The notes: generated from the sequence alone by a model not told the origin. A stretch of 64,000 bases of DNA from Embleya sp040629175 (GCF_040629175.1 NZ_JBEXUX010000055.1:5440-69439), one strand, 5' to 3'; positions 26,285-35,334 are shown, counted from the stretch's first letter. Made by a program: numbers and translations.

Positions 26285-28448
26285 GTCTGCGCCTCCGGGT
26301 CTCGATGAGGTGCTCCTGCACGTCACGAAGCCGGCTGCCGTCGGCCGCGGTCGCGTGCCTGGTCCAGGTGCCGTCCCGGTCCAGATGCCAGGACGCGGTC
26401 TCCGCGCTCATCCCCAGGTCCATGAAGGACGTCATCTCGTCGCGGTGTCGATCGCCGCGCAGCCGCACCGCCGCCTCGACCCTGCGGTCCAGGTTGCGGT
26501 GCATCAGGTCGGCACTGCCGATCCACACCTCCGGTTCGCCGGCGCCGGCGAACACCCACACCCTGGAGTGTTCCAAAAATCGCCCGAGAATGCTGCGCAC
26601 TCGGATGGTTTCGGACAGACCGGGGACGCCCGGGCGCAGCGCGCAGATGCCCCGGATCCACAAATCGATCGGTACGCCGGCCTGCGAGGCGCGGTAGAGC
26701 GCGTCGATCACCAGCTCGTCGACCAGCGAGTTCGACTTGAGCCGGACGTATGCTGGCAGCCCCTGCTCGTGGTTGGTCACCTCGCGCTCGATCCGCTCGA
26801 CCAGCCCGTTGCGCAACGAGTGCGGGGCTACCAGCAGGCGTCGAAACGATTGCGCGCGCGAGTAGCCGGAGAGCCGGTTGAACAGGTTCGACATGTCCTC
26901 GCCGACCTGCGGGTCGGCGGTCAGCAGGCCCAGGTCCTCGTAGAGCCGGGCGGTCTTCGGGTTGTAGTTGCCGGTGCCGATGTGGCAGTAGCGGCGCAGC
27001 GCGTCCCCCTCCTGGCGGACCACCAGGCTCAGCTTGGAGTGTGTCTTGAGTCCCACCACGCCGTGCACGACATGGCAACCGGCCTGCTCCAGCTTGCGTG
27101 CCCAGGTGATGTTGGCGTGTTCGTCGAAGCGGGCCTTGAGCTCGACCAGGACCAGCACCTGCTTGCCGGACTCGGCCGCGTCCACCAGGGCGTCCACGAT
27201 CGGCGAGTCGCCCGAGGTGCGGTACAGGGTCTGCTTGATCGCGAGCACGTCGGGGTCGGCCGCGGCCTGCTCCAGGAACGCCTGGACCGAGGTGGCGAAC
27301 GAGTCGTAGGGGTGGTGCACCAGGATGTCGCGCTTGCGCATCGCGGCGAACACATCGGCGGCCTGCGCGGTCTCCACCTCGGCCAGGTCGCGATGGGTGC
27401 CGGCGACGAAGCGGCGGAACTTGAGCTCGGGCTTGTCCAGGTCGGCGATCGCGTGCAGACCGGTCAGGTCGAGCGGACCGGGCAGCGGGTAGACCTCCTT
27501 CTCGCCCACGCCCAGCTCGCGCACCAACAGGTCGAGCACGTGCGGGTCGATGGTCTCCTCGACCTCCAGCCGGACCGGCGGGCCGAACCGGCGGCGCATC
27601 AGCTCCCGCTCCAGTGCCTGGAGCAGGTTCTCCGCGTCGTCCTCCTCGACCTCCAGGTCCTCGTTGCGGGTGACCCGGAAGGCGTGGTGGCCGAGCACGT
27701 CCATGCCCGGGAACAGATCACCGAGGAATTCCGCGATCACCTCCTCCAGCGGCACGAAGCGGGCCGGCGAGGTCTCCACGAAGCGCGGCAGCAGCGGGGG
27801 CACCTTGACCCGGGCGAAGTGCTCGTTGCCCGAGCGCGGGTTGCGCACGATCACGGCCAGGTTCAGCGACAGGCCGGAGATGTACGGGAACGGATGTGCC
27901 GGGTCCACCGCCAGCGGGGTGAGCACCGGGAAGACCCGCTCGCGAAAGAGCGCGTACAACGACTGCCGCTCGCCGTCGGTCAGGTCGTCGAAGCGCAGCA
28001 GTTGGATGTCGGCCTCGCCGAGCGCGGGCAGCACGTCGTGGTGGAAGCACGTGGAGTGCCGGGCCATCAGCGCGCGACTGCGCGACCAGATGTTCTCCAG
28101 CACCTCGCGCGGCTGCAACCCGCTGGCCGCGCGCACCGCGAGGCCGGTGGCGATCCGGCGCTTGAGACCGGCCACCCGGACCATGAAGAACTCGTCCAGG
28201 TTGGACGCGAAGATGGCCAGGTAGCGGGCCCGCTCCAGCAGCGGGGTGTTCGGGTCCTCGGCGAGTTCGAGCACCCGTTCGTTGAACGCCAGCCAGCTTC
28301 CCTCCCGGTCCAGGAACCGGTCCGGCGGCAACTCGACCTCCGCGTGCGGCGAGGTCGCGGCGACCGCGGCCGTGCCGCCGGCCTTCACGGGCGGCACCGC
28401 CACGGTCAGGTGGCGGGAGGATCGAGCGGCGGGAGTCTCGGCGTTCAT
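26271..28448 (-). CDS. ppk: polyphosphate kinase 1
   Basis: The 725-residue enzyme has the four-domain PPK1 layout: an N-terminal helical domain with SNLDEFFMVRVAGLK, a head domain, and two phospholipase-D-like catalytic domains. The autophosphorylated His lies in GLKTHSKL near residue 467 and the second catalytic His in DLMHRNLDRR near 647. It makes polyphosphate from ATP reversibly. A PHO-box-like cluster lies 60-90 bp upstream, in line with known PhoP control of ppk in Streptomyces. CHAD and NUDIX genes follow in the same operon. Confidence 0.97.
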   Translation of the reverse strand: MNAETPAARSSRHLTVAVPPVKAGGTAAVAATSPHAEVELPPDRFLDREGSWLAFNERVLELAEDPNTPLLERARYLAIFASNLDEFFMVRVAGLKRRIATGLAVRAASGLQPREVLENIWSRSRALMARHSTCFHHDVLPALGEADIQLLRFDDLTDGERQSLYALFRERVFPVLTPLAVDPAHPFPYISGLSLNLAVIVRNPRSGNEHFARVKVPPLLPRFVETSPARFVPLEEVIAEFLGDLFPGMDVLGHHAFRVTRNEDLEVEEDDAENLLQALERELMRRRFGPPVRLEVEETIDPHVLDLLVRELGVGEKEVYPLPGPLDLTGLHAIADLDKPELKFRRFVAGTHRDLAEVETAQAADVFAAMRKRDILVHHPYDSFATSVQAFLEQAAADPDVLAIKQTLYRTSGDSPIVDALVDAAESGKQVLVLVELKARFDEHANITWARKLEQAGCHVVHGVVGLKTHSKLSLVVRQEGDALRRYCHIGTGNYNPKTARLYEDLGLLTADPQVGEDMSNLFNRLSGYSRAQSFRRLLVAPHSLRNGLVERIEREVTNHEQGLPAYVRLKSNSLVDELVIDALYRASQAGVPIDLWIRGICALRPGVPGLSETIRVRSILGRFLEHSRVWVFAGAGEPEVWIGSADLMHRNLDRRVEAAVRLRGDRHRDEMTSFMDLGMSAETASWHLDRDGTWTRHATAADGSRLRDVQEHLIETRRRRRGPE

Positions 28449-28509
28449 CAGACCATTGTCTTTTCGCGGCGGTCTATGTGCACCTGCGTGGCCCCGACCC
28501 GAAACAGAT

Positions 28510-28541
28510 GTTCGCCAGGTTTCACACCGTGTTCAGCGCCG
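28510..28541 (+). promoter_or_regulatory. PHO-box-like repeats upstream of ppk
   Basis: Three GTTC/TTTC units follow each other at 10-11 nt spacing: GTTCGCCAGG, TTTCACACCGT and GTTCAGCGCCG. They overlap the end of mshD and lie 62-93 bp upstream of ppk, in the orientation opposite to the gene. PhoP binding is plausible. Confidence 0.5.
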
Positions 28542-29471
28542 GTACATCACGTCGACAGTGTGTACGCGAAAGCCCAAACGGGTGTACACCTTGACGGCCG
28601 CCTCGTTGTCCGCGTCCACATACAGCAGTGTTTCGGCGAGCGGACGGCCCTCGACGGTGCGCTCGGCCAGGTGCCGCAGCCCCACCGCGGTCAGCAGCGC
28701 GCCGAGCCCGCGACCCTGCGCGGCCGGGTCGACCCCGACCACGTACACCTCGCCCAGCGGGCCCGAGTCCGCGGTCGCGGGGTGGGTCTTGGTCCAGTGG
28801 AAGCCGAGCAACTCGCCGGTGCCGGTGTCCTCGGCGAGGAAGAAACCGGCCGGGTCGAACCACGGTTCGGCGAACCGGCGGCCCAGGTCGTCCGCCGTCC
28901 ACGCGCCCTGCTCGGGGTGGTGCGCGAAGGCCTTGGCGTTGAGCGCGAGCCAGGCCGCGTCGTCCACGCCCGGGCGGAAGGTGCGCAGCCGCACGCCGGT
29001 CGGCAGGTCCGGGGCGGGGACCGGGGTGCCCGCGCGGCGCATCTGCCACAACTCGCGGAACGCGGTGAAGCCCAGCGCCGCGGCCAGCCGCTCGGCCGCG
29101 GGCAGCTTGCCGTGCGCCCACACCCGCAACCGGCCGTCCGCGTCGATTCGGGCCGCCTCGGCCGCCAGCGCCTCCAGCAGCGCCCGGCCCAGGCCCGCGC
29201 CGCGCGCGTGCGGCGCGACGAACAGTTCGGCCGACGGGCCGTCCACCGGGTCCGAGCCGTCCAGGTGCGCGAAGCCGACGATCGTGCCGCCGTCGCGGGC
29301 GAGCACCTCGCGCGCGGCCGGCGCGCCGTGCCGCAGCTCCAGTCGGGACTGCTCGGACAGCGGCGAGGCGCCGTCGACGCCGGCCGCGGCCTCCGCGAGG
29401 GCCGACACGGCCGAGGCGTCTTCCGCCGAGGCCCGATTCACCGTCTCGATCGACACATCCGCGAGGTCCAT
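28533..29471 (-). CDS. mshD: mycothiol synthase MshD
   Basis: The 312-residue protein has two GNAT acetyltransferase halves. Each has an acetyl-CoA loop: VAPHARGAGLGRALLEAL near residues 87-104, and VDPAAQGRGLGALLTAV near 231-247. It acetylates Cys-GlcN-Ins with acetyl-CoA, the last step of mycothiol synthesis. The ATG at 29471 is 43 nt after the LacI gene, so readthrough from there is possible. Its partner mshA is at 50.5 kb. Confidence 0.93.
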   Translation of the reverse strand: MDLADVSIETVNRASAEDASAVSALAEAAAGVDGASPLSEQSRLELRHGAPAAREVLARDGGTIVGFAHLDGSDPVDGPSAELFVAPHARGAGLGRALLEALAAEAARIDADGRLRVWAHGKLPAAERLAAALGFTAFRELWQMRRAGTPVPAPDLPTGVRLRTFRPGVDDAAWLALNAKAFAHHPEQGAWTADDLGRRFAEPWFDPAGFFLAEDTGTGELLGFHWTKTHPATADSGPLGEVYVVGVDPAAQGRGLGALLTAVGLRHLAERTVEGRPLAETLLYVDADNEAAVKVYTRLGFRVHTVDVMYRR

Positions 29472-29514
29472 GGCCCCACGGTACTGAGCGACGTCGCGGG
29501 CCGTCGCGCCGCCG

Positions 29515-30534
29515 TCAGCCGCAGCCGCAGCTACGGCGGACCACCAGCGTGGAGGGGAAGGTACGCACCCGGGGGTCGCCCGCGGCGGCCGGTTCGCGCT
29601 CCAACGCCAGCTCCACCGCGGCGCGGGCCATGCCCGGCCGGTCGGAGGTCACCGTGGTCAGCGGCGGATCGGCGATCGCCGCCTCGGCGATGTCGTCGAA
29701 GCCGACCACGGCGAGGTCGTCCGGCACCCGCACACCCGCCTCGCGGGCCGCGTGCAGGACACCCATCGCCTGGTCGTCGGTCGAGCAGAACAGCGCCCGG
29801 GGCCGATCCGGGCCGGTCAGCAGCGCCAGCGCGACCTGATAGGCGCCGAACCGGCCGAAGGGGGCCTCGTGCAGCAGACCCTCGGTGGGCAAGCCGCGCT
29901 CGGTCATCGCCCGCCGCCAGCCGGTGACGTGGTCGGTCACCGGGTCGCCCGAGTCCGGCGTGCTGGGCGGACCGCCCAGGCAGTCCACCCGGGTGAAGCC
30001 GTGGGTGTCGAGCAGGTGGCGGACCGCGGTGTAGGCGCCCTCGACGTCGTCCAGGATGACCGCGTCACCGCCGAGTGCATCGGGCTGACGGTGCATCAGT
30101 ACCACCCGCACGTCCCGGGTGGCGATCTCGCGCGCGGCGCGCTCCGAGGGGCCCTGGCTGACCAGTACGAGCCCGGACACCTGCATGCCGAGGAACGCGC
30201 GCACGTAGTGCAGTTCGCGGTCGTCCTCGTAGTCGGAGTTGCCGATCAACACCAGCCGACCCTGCTCGAACGCCGCCTGTTCGACGGTGTGCGCGAGTTC
30301 GGCGAAGAAGGCCTGCCGGGCGTCGGGCAGCACCAGGCCGATCAGGTTGGTGCGCCGGCTGGCCATCGCCTGGGCCACGCTGTCGGGCCGGTAACCCAGC
30401 TTGTCTATCGCGGCGAGCACACGCTCGCGCGTGGCCGGCGCGACCGGGCGCGGGCCGTTGTTGACGACGTAGGAGACCACCGCGGTGGAGGTCCCCGCGA
30501 GGCGGGCGACGTCGTCGCGGGTCACTTTGGGCAC
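29515..30534 (-). CDS. LacI-family transcriptional regulator
   Basis: The 339-residue protein has the LacI helix-turn-helix at the very N terminus (VTRDDVARLAGTSTAVVSYVVNN) with the hinge helix near residues 48-58. A periplasmic-binding-like sugar domain follows, and the tail ends in CGCG. I start at GTG 30534 because the helix-turn-helix begins directly there and TACAAT lies 6 nt before it, fitting a leaderless mRNA; a GTG at 30570 would add 12 unrelated residues. Ligand and targets are unknown. The same gene sits beside glnR in Streptomyces genomes as far as I recall. Confidence 0.9.
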   Translation of the reverse strand: MPKVTRDDVARLAGTSTAVVSYVVNNGPRPVAPATRERVLAAIDKLGYRPDSVAQAMASRRTNLIGLVLPDARQAFFAELAHTVEQAAFEQGRLVLIGNSDYEDDRELHYVRAFLGMQVSGLVLVSQGPSERAAREIATRDVRVVLMHRQPDALGGDAVILDDVEGAYTAVRHLLDTHGFTRVDCLGGPPSTPDSGDPVTDHVTGWRRAMTERGLPTEGLLHEAPFGRFGAYQVALALLTGPDRPRALFCSTDDQAMGVLHAAREAGVRVPDDLAVVGFDDIAEAAIADPPLTTVTSDRPGMARAAVELALEREPAAAGDPRVRTFPSTLVVRRSCGCG

Positions 30535-30540
30535 GCGGTC

Positions 30541-30546
30541 ATTGTA
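30541..30546 (-). promoter_or_regulatory. -10 box of the LacI gene, leaderless type
   Basis: TACAAT on the minus strand is 6 nt upstream of the GTG start, and no Shine-Dalgarno sequence is present. This spacing puts the transcription start at the start codon. No clear -35 box is seen. Confidence 0.5.
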
Positions 30547-30663
30547 GGGACGGGGACCGGCGCCACTCACGGGAGTTCACAACCTGGACGCGGGACGGGA
30601 TGCTCCTCCGCGTTCTTCCGGATAAGTCTGCTTTGTGCCGTACTGCACCGGAACCGACGCCCC

Positions 30664-30678
30664 GTCGGCCCCGCCGAC
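30664..30678 (-). terminator. short hairpin after glnR
   Basis: GTCGGC-CCC-GCCGAC forms a small hairpin 23 bp beyond the glnR stop codon, followed by more GC-rich sequence and no T tract. It may end the glnR transcript. Confidence 0.35.
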
Positions 30679-30700
30679 CGGGCCGGCGCCGAGCGACGAA

Positions 30701-31414
30701 TCACGTACGTTCGGCGAGCGCGGGCTCGCCGACGCCGCGATCGGGCACCACGAACCGATAGCCGACGTTGCGCACCGTACCGATCAACGACTCGTGCTCG
30801 GGCCCGAGTTTCGCCCGCAGTCGGCGCACGTGCACATCGACCGTGCGGGTGCCGCCGAAGTAGTCGTAACCCCATACCTCCTGCAACAACTGGGCCCGGG
30901 TGAACACCCGGCCCGGGTGCTGCGCGAGGTACTTGATCAGTTCGAACTCCTTGAAGGTCAGGTCCAGCACCCGCCCGCGCAGCTTCGCGCTGTAGGTGGC
31001 CTCGTCGATGCTCAGGTCGCCGTTGCGGATCTCGGTGGGTTCGTCCTCGCCCCCCTGCGCCGCCTGGAGCCGGCCGATCGCCAGCCGCAGTCGGGCCTCG
31101 ACCTCGGCGGGCCCGGCGGTGTCCAGCAGCACGTCGTCCACGCCCCAGTCCGCGGTCAGCGCGGCCAGCCCACCCTCGGTGGCCACCAGTACCAGCGGGG
31201 CCCCGACCCCGGTGGTCCGCAACACCCGACACAGACTGCGCACCTGGGGGAGGTCACGCCGACCGTCGACCAGGATGACGTCCGCGGCCGGCGCGTCGAC
31301 CAGCGCGGACGCCTCGGCCGGGGCCACGCGTACCTGGTGCAGCAGCAGACCGAGCGCGGGCAGCACCTCGGCCGACGGCTGGAGCGCGTTCGTGAGCAGC
31401 AGCAGTGCACTCAA
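30701..31414 (-). CDS. glnR: GlnR, orphan OmpR-family nitrogen regulator
   Basis: The 237-residue protein has a receiver-like domain (1-120) with D50 in VILVDGRRDLP and an OmpR-type winged helix (about 136-230). The start LLLLTNALQPS and the block VDEATYSAK/LDLTFKEFEL match the Streptomyces GlnR sequence I recall. GlnR is an orphan regulator whose activity does not follow ordinary Asp phosphorylation. It controls glnA, amtB and other nitrogen genes. I chose TTG at 31414, since GGAGGT lies 6 nt upstream and homologues begin there. A hairpin with a T-rich tail precedes it in the leader. Confidence 0.93.
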   Translation of the reverse strand: MSALLLLTNALQPSAEVLPALGLLLHQVRVAPAEASALVDAPAADVILVDGRRDLPQVRSLCRVLRTTGVGAPLVLVATEGGLAALTADWGVDDVLLDTAGPAEVEARLRLAIGRLQAAQGGEDEPTEIRNGDLSIDEATYSAKLRGRVLDLTFKEFELIKYLAQHPGRVFTRAQLLQEVWGYDYFGGTRTVDVHVRRLRAKLGPEHESLIGTVRNVGYRFVVPDRGVGEPALAERT

Positions 31415-31446
31415 CGGGACACCTCCCAAAAGCAGGCACAAAACAC

Positions 31447-31480
31447 GAAAGGACCCGGGGCATCGTCGCCCGGATCCTTC
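31447..31480 (-). terminator. hairpin with T-rich tail in the glnR leader
   Basis: On the minus strand an 11-bp stem (AAGGATCCGGG with CCCGGGTCCTT, one G-U pair) closes a 9-nt loop and is followed by TTTCGTGTTTTG. It looks like an intrinsic terminator, yet lies 30-60 nt before the glnR start. It is either an attenuator or the end of an unseen upstream transcript. Confidence 0.5.
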
Positions 31481-31863
31481 ATTGGTCGCCGGCTCGTCCG
31501 ATTCCGTAACCCGTCGGGAACCACTTCTGGGGTCCGTGGGGTGTGCCCGTCATCGGAGGTGAACCTGCGGGGCCAGGATAGCGAACATGTCTCGTAGGAA
31601 CCGACCTACCCGGGAATCTTCCCGCACTGCGGACACCCGCGACCCCACCTTTCACCGGAATGCCACACCCCACTCGACCCGCGGATCGGCGCGCGACAAG
31701 CCCGGGGACCCGATTTCCGGCACTCGCGGGTTCACCGGTTCGTGGCGCGGGCGGAGCGCGGCGTGGGTGTCGTTGCGAAGGCGTCATCATGGATGCTGCA
31801 CAACTTCGGGGCCGTCGGCGTCGGAGGTTGCGACGCGGACACGGACACACGGGAGGGCGCGCG
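31481..31863. other. divergent intergenic region glnR / MoaD-like
   Basis: About 380 bp between the glnR leader hairpin and the MoaD-like gene hold no convincing gene. It must contain promoters in both directions, but I could not assign a good -35/-10 pair. Confidence 0.35.
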
Positions 31864-32124
31864 ATGGCGGTCGGCACCATGCGGTACTGGGCCGCGGCGA
31901 AGGAAGCCGCAGGCACGGCCGAGGAGCCGTACGACGCGGCCACCCTCGCCGAGGCGCTGCGACGCGCCCGTGAGCGGCACGGCGAGTCGGTCCGCTTCGG
32001 CGCGGTCGTTGCGAACTGCTCGTTCGTCGTGGACGGCGACCCGGTCGGGCGGCGCGACCACACGGCGATCACCCTGACCGAGGGCGGCACCGTCGAGGTC
32101 CTGCCCCCCTTCGCCGGCGGATGA
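31864..32124 (+). CDS. MoaD/ThiS family sulfur-carrier protein
   Basis: The 86-residue protein has a ubiquitin-like fold pattern and ends in PPFAGG. The terminal Gly-Gly is thiocarboxylated in MoaD and ThiS carriers, so it is probably a sulfur donor for molybdopterin or another biosynthesis. The ATG at 31864 has GGGAGGG 7 nt upstream. Its TGA overlaps the ATG of the next gene (ATGA). No other molybdopterin gene is nearby, so its pathway is open. Confidence 0.88.
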   Translation: MAVGTMRYWAAAKEAAGTAEEPYDAATLAEALRRARERHGESVRFGAVVANCSFVVDGDPVGRRDHTAITLTEGGTVEVLPPFAGG

Positions 32125-33713
32125 GCGGCCGGCGCGGGCGCCCGACCGGCGACCGATACGAGGAACCGGGCGGCTACGACCCCGCCGCGCACCCCGGCGA
32201 GCCCGCGTTCGACCCGGGCCTGCCGGGCCCGGGCCACGGCGGCGAGCAGGCGTTCGCGGCGCCCGGCGAGTACTACGGCCAGTCGTACGGCACACCCGCC
32301 CCCGAGGCGTACGACGGGCAGCTCGGCGGCTACGTCGAGCCCGGGCAGTACGCGCAGCCGGGCGAGCACGGCTCGTACGGCTATCCGGCGGCCTACCCGG
32401 CGCAAGGCTCTCCGCACGAGGGCTACCCCCGGGACGGCCACCCACAGGACGGCTACACACAGGACGGCTACACACAGGACGGTTACGGCGGGCAGTCCTA
32501 TCCGCACGAGGGCTATCCGCAGGACTCCTACGCGCAGGCCCCGCAGGAGTACGCCGAACCCGTCTCGAGCACGCCCCCCGGCGGGTACGGCTATCCGGAC
32601 GCCACCGCGATGTCGCCCGCGCTCGTCGAGCCCGGGCCGGACGGTTACGGCTCGGCCTACCCGGACCACGCGGACCAGGGCGGTGCGACGAGTGTGCTGC
32701 CGGCCATCGTCGAGCCGATTCCCGGGACCGGGCCGGATTCGTACGGCGGGTATCGAGCCGAGGACGACCACCTGCGCGACGAGGCGGTCGAGCACACCGC
32801 GTTCGACCACGAGCGCGACCATCCCGACTTCGACCCCGACTTCGATCCCGACCACCCGATCGACGCGCCCGCCGGGTACGACGCTCCCGCCGCCTCCGGG
32901 CGCCGCCTCGCGCGGGTGCCGGCCCAGCGCACCGGCGAGGCGCCCGCGCGCTCGGCCCGGACGCCGATCTGGGATCCGCCGGGCCTGTTGCCCGGACTGT
33001 GCACGGTCGGCCTGGCCGGCGTCCTGGCGGTGACCGCGATCGCCGGCAAGCCGGCCCTCGCGCTGGGCGTCGTGTTCCTACAGGTGATCACCGCCGCCGG
33101 GTGGTTCCGGCTCAACGGCATGTGGCCCGCGCGGCAGGGCATCGCGCTGGTGCTGCTCGCCGCCCTGGCCACCGACGTCGCGGTCTACGCCAAGGGTGAG
33201 CAGGGCCTGGCGAGCGTGCCCGCCGTGCTCGCCGGGACGTTGCTGGTGATGCTCGCGCTCCAGGCGCGCGGCGGCGCCCGGCCGGGCGAGTTGTTGCCCG
33301 CACTCACGGTGACCACGTCCGCCGCGTTGATCACCGCGTTCGACGTCGCCTACCTGGTCGCGGGCGAACTGCACGGCGGGCCGATCGACGCGGGCACGGC
33401 CGTGGTGGCCGCGGTGTTCGCCGCCGGTGTCGCCACACTGGTGCGGGCGATGCCACTGCCGCCGGCCGTCGCACCGATCCCGTCCTGGCTGCTCGGCACC
33501 GGGGCCGGCGCGATCGTGGCGATCAAGCTCGGCGGCGACACGCAGTACGCCGTACTGCTCGGTGCCGCGGCCGCGGCGCTCGGGCTGCTCGGCCGGCGGG
33601 TCGCCGGCTACGACCATCCGTCCAGGTTCGTTCACTTCACCGCCGGAGTGTCCCTGCCCCTCGCACTCGCCGCTCCGGCCGCGTATTTGCTGGGCAGGGT
33701 CATGATCGGCTGA
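32121..33713 (+). CDS. membrane protein with long Tyr/Gly/Pro/Gln-rich N-terminal repeats
   Basis: The 530-residue protein is split. Residues 1-290 are low-complexity and acidic, rich in Tyr-Gly, Pro and Gln, with tandem five-residue repeats of the QDGYT type near 110-125. The underlying DNA has a 15-bp tandem repeat around 32447-32490. Residues 295-530 contain about seven hydrophobic helices. The N-terminal part is probably disordered and cytoplasmic. It is translationally coupled to the MoaD-like gene. I recognise no functional family. Confidence 0.8.
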   Translation: MSGRRGRPTGDRYEEPGGYDPAAHPGEPAFDPGLPGPGHGGEQAFAAPGEYYGQSYGTPAPEAYDGQLGGYVEPGQYAQPGEHGSYGYPAAYPAQGSPHEGYPRDGHPQDGYTQDGYTQDGYGGQSYPHEGYPQDSYAQAPQEYAEPVSSTPPGGYGYPDATAMSPALVEPGPDGYGSAYPDHADQGGATSVLPAIVEPIPGTGPDSYGGYRAEDDHLRDEAVEHTAFDHERDHPDFDPDFDPDHPIDAPAGYDAPAASGRRLARVPAQRTGEAPARSARTPIWDPPGLLPGLCTVGLAGVLAVTAIAGKPALALGVVFLQVITAAGWFRLNGMWPARQGIALVLLAALATDVAVYAKGEQGLASVPAVLAGTLLVMLALQARGGARPGELLPALTVTTSAALITAFDVAYLVAGELHGGPIDAGTAVVAAVFAAGVATLVRAMPLPPAVAPIPSWLLGTGAGAIVAIKLGGDTQYAVLLGAAAAALGLLGRRVAGYDHPSRFVHFTAGVSLPLALAAPAAYLLGRVMIG

Positions 33714-33754
33714 TTATCCGTACGGCGGCGGCTCCGCCACGGGAGGATGCGGCC

Positions 33755-34480
33755 ATGCCGTGGATACACCGCCGGTCCCGTCCCGGGAGCCGGGATGAAC
33801 CGCCGGACCCGCCCACCCGTGCAGAGGGTGTGCAACAACGTTCGGAACTGCTCGGCGTCCAGGCCCAGGCGGATCCGGCGGCGGCCCGGGCCTTCCTGGC
33901 CCGGCCCCCCGCCGGGGACGAGCGGCCCGCCGCCGATCCACTGCACTCCGCCTCGCGAATATCGACCGCCGACGAAGCGGTCATCCGCACGCTCTACCTC
34001 GAGCACGGCGGCCCGCTGCTGGGTTTCGCGTTGCGCCTGACCGGCGGCGACCGGGCCTGGGCCGAGGACGTGGTCCAGGAGACGCTGCTGCGGGCCTGGC
34101 GGCACCCCGAGGCGCTGGACCCCACCAGGGGCTCGGTGCGGGGCTGGTTGTGCACCGTGGCCCGCAACGTGGTGATCGACGTCGGCCGCGCCCGACGGGC
34201 CCGACCGCCCGAGACCGGCGACGCGGTGCTGGCGACGGTGGCGGACGAGGGCGCCGAGGCCGAGTTCGACCGGGCCGTGCTCGCGTGGGACGTCGCCGAC
34301 GCGATGGCCGCGCTGAGCCCCGAGCATCGTGCCGTGCTGCTGGAGACCTACTACCGGGGCAGTTCGGTGGCCGACGCGGCCAAGACGCTGGGCGTGCCCG
34401 AGGGCACGGTCAAATCGCGGACGTACTACGCGCTGCGAGCGCTGCGCGTGGCTCTGGAGGAAAGGGGGTTGGTCCCGTGA
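33755..34480 (+). CDS. ECF sigma factor
   Basis: The 241-residue protein has sigma region 2 (EAVIRTLYLEHGGPLLGFALRL to AEDVVQETLLRAWRH) and region 4 with VADAAKTLGVPEGTVKSRTYYALRAL. The first 70 residues are a basic, disordered extension. It directs RNA polymerase to a small regulon under control of the membrane-bound anti-sigma factor encoded next, whose GTG overlaps its stop. GGGAGG lies 8 nt before the ATG. The -35/-10 targets are not evident in the window. Confidence 0.92.
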   Translation: MPWIHRRSRPGSRDEPPDPPTRAEGVQQRSELLGVQAQADPAAARAFLARPPAGDERPAADPLHSASRISTADEAVIRTLYLEHGGPLLGFALRLTGGDRAWAEDVVQETLLRAWRHPEALDPTRGSVRGWLCTVARNVVIDVGRARRARPPETGDAVLATVADEGAEAEFDRAVLAWDVADAMAALSPEHRAVLLETYYRGSSVADAAKTLGVPEGTVKSRTYYALRALRVALEERGLVP

Positions 34481-35322
34481 CGGACACCGGGGACGAGAAC
34501 GCGACGGCGAACGGCACCGCTCCCGACGCGCGGCCCGCGGGCCCGCCCGCCCGGCTGGGCTGTGCGGTGGCCCGCCTGGACCTCGGCGCGTTCGTGGTCG
34601 GCGCCCTCGCCGAGAACGAGGCCGCCCGGGTCCGCCAACACGTGGCCACCTGCCCGCGCTGCCGGGCCGAATACGAGGAACTCGCGGGCCTGCCCGCCCT
34701 GCTCGCCCGACTGACCGAGGCCGAGGCGCAGGCCAGCGGCGTGGCCGCGAACGGCGCCGCACCCGCACACGTGTTGTCCGCCGCGGCCCGGCAGGCGGAT
34801 CGGCGCCGCCGGTCGCGCCATCTGGTGGCCGCCGCGGCGGCCGTGCTGATGGTGCTCGCCGGGTTCACCGGTTGGGCCCTCGGCGACACCTCGGACACCG
34901 GCGACCCGGTGGCCGCACCGCCGACCGCGTCCCCGGGTCGCCCGTCCGGGACGGCCGGCCCGGCCGGCACCGCGACGCCGCCGGGACAACCGCCCGGACA
35001 GCCGGGCGGCCGGATCGCCCGCGGCGGCGACCCGCGCTCGGGCATGGGCGCCGAGCTGCGCTACGCCGCGACCGCGTGGGGCAGCAGTGTGGATCTGTCC
35101 CTGTCCGGCATCCGGCCGGGGACCCGCTGCCAGTTGGACGTCTACGGCACCCGGGGCCGAGTGGAGACCGCGTCCTCGTGGGTGGTCCCGACCGGCGACT
35201 ACGGACCCGGCGACCCGATTCGGGGCGCGACCAGCATCCCGGTCGGCGAGATCACCCGGTTCGCCGTCAAAACCGTCGGCGACGGCGAGCAACTGCTGGA
35301 GATTCCACCCGCGCAACCCTGA
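34477..35322 (+). CDS. zinc-binding anti-sigma factor, transmembrane
   Basis: The 281-residue protein has a zinc-binding anti-sigma motif H55-x3-C59-x2-C62 in the cytoplasmic domain. One hydrophobic helix follows (about 115-136), then a Pro/Gly/Thr-rich linker and an extracytoplasmic beta-rich domain. It should hold the preceding sigma factor inactive until an envelope or redox signal is sensed. The GTG overlaps the sigma stop (GTGA). A clear terminator follows the gene. Confidence 0.92.
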   Translation: MTDTGDENATANGTAPDARPAGPPARLGCAVARLDLGAFVVGALAENEAARVRQHVATCPRCRAEYEELAGLPALLARLTEAEAQASGVAANGAAPAHVLSAAARQADRRRRSRHLVAAAAAVLMVLAGFTGWALGDTSDTGDPVAAPPTASPGRPSGTAGPAGTATPPGQPPGQPGGRIARGGDPRSGMGAELRYAATAWGSSVDLSLSGIRPGTRCQLDVYGTRGRVETASSWVVPTGDYGPGDPIRGATSIPVGEITRFAVKTVGDGEQLLEIPPAQP

Positions 35323-35334
35323 CAAATCGGCATT

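Noticed and set aside
25596..29927. Open frame of about 1440 codons on the plus strand
   Set aside because: It is antisense to CHAD, ppk and mshD, which have clear family motifs. The product has no recognisable domain.
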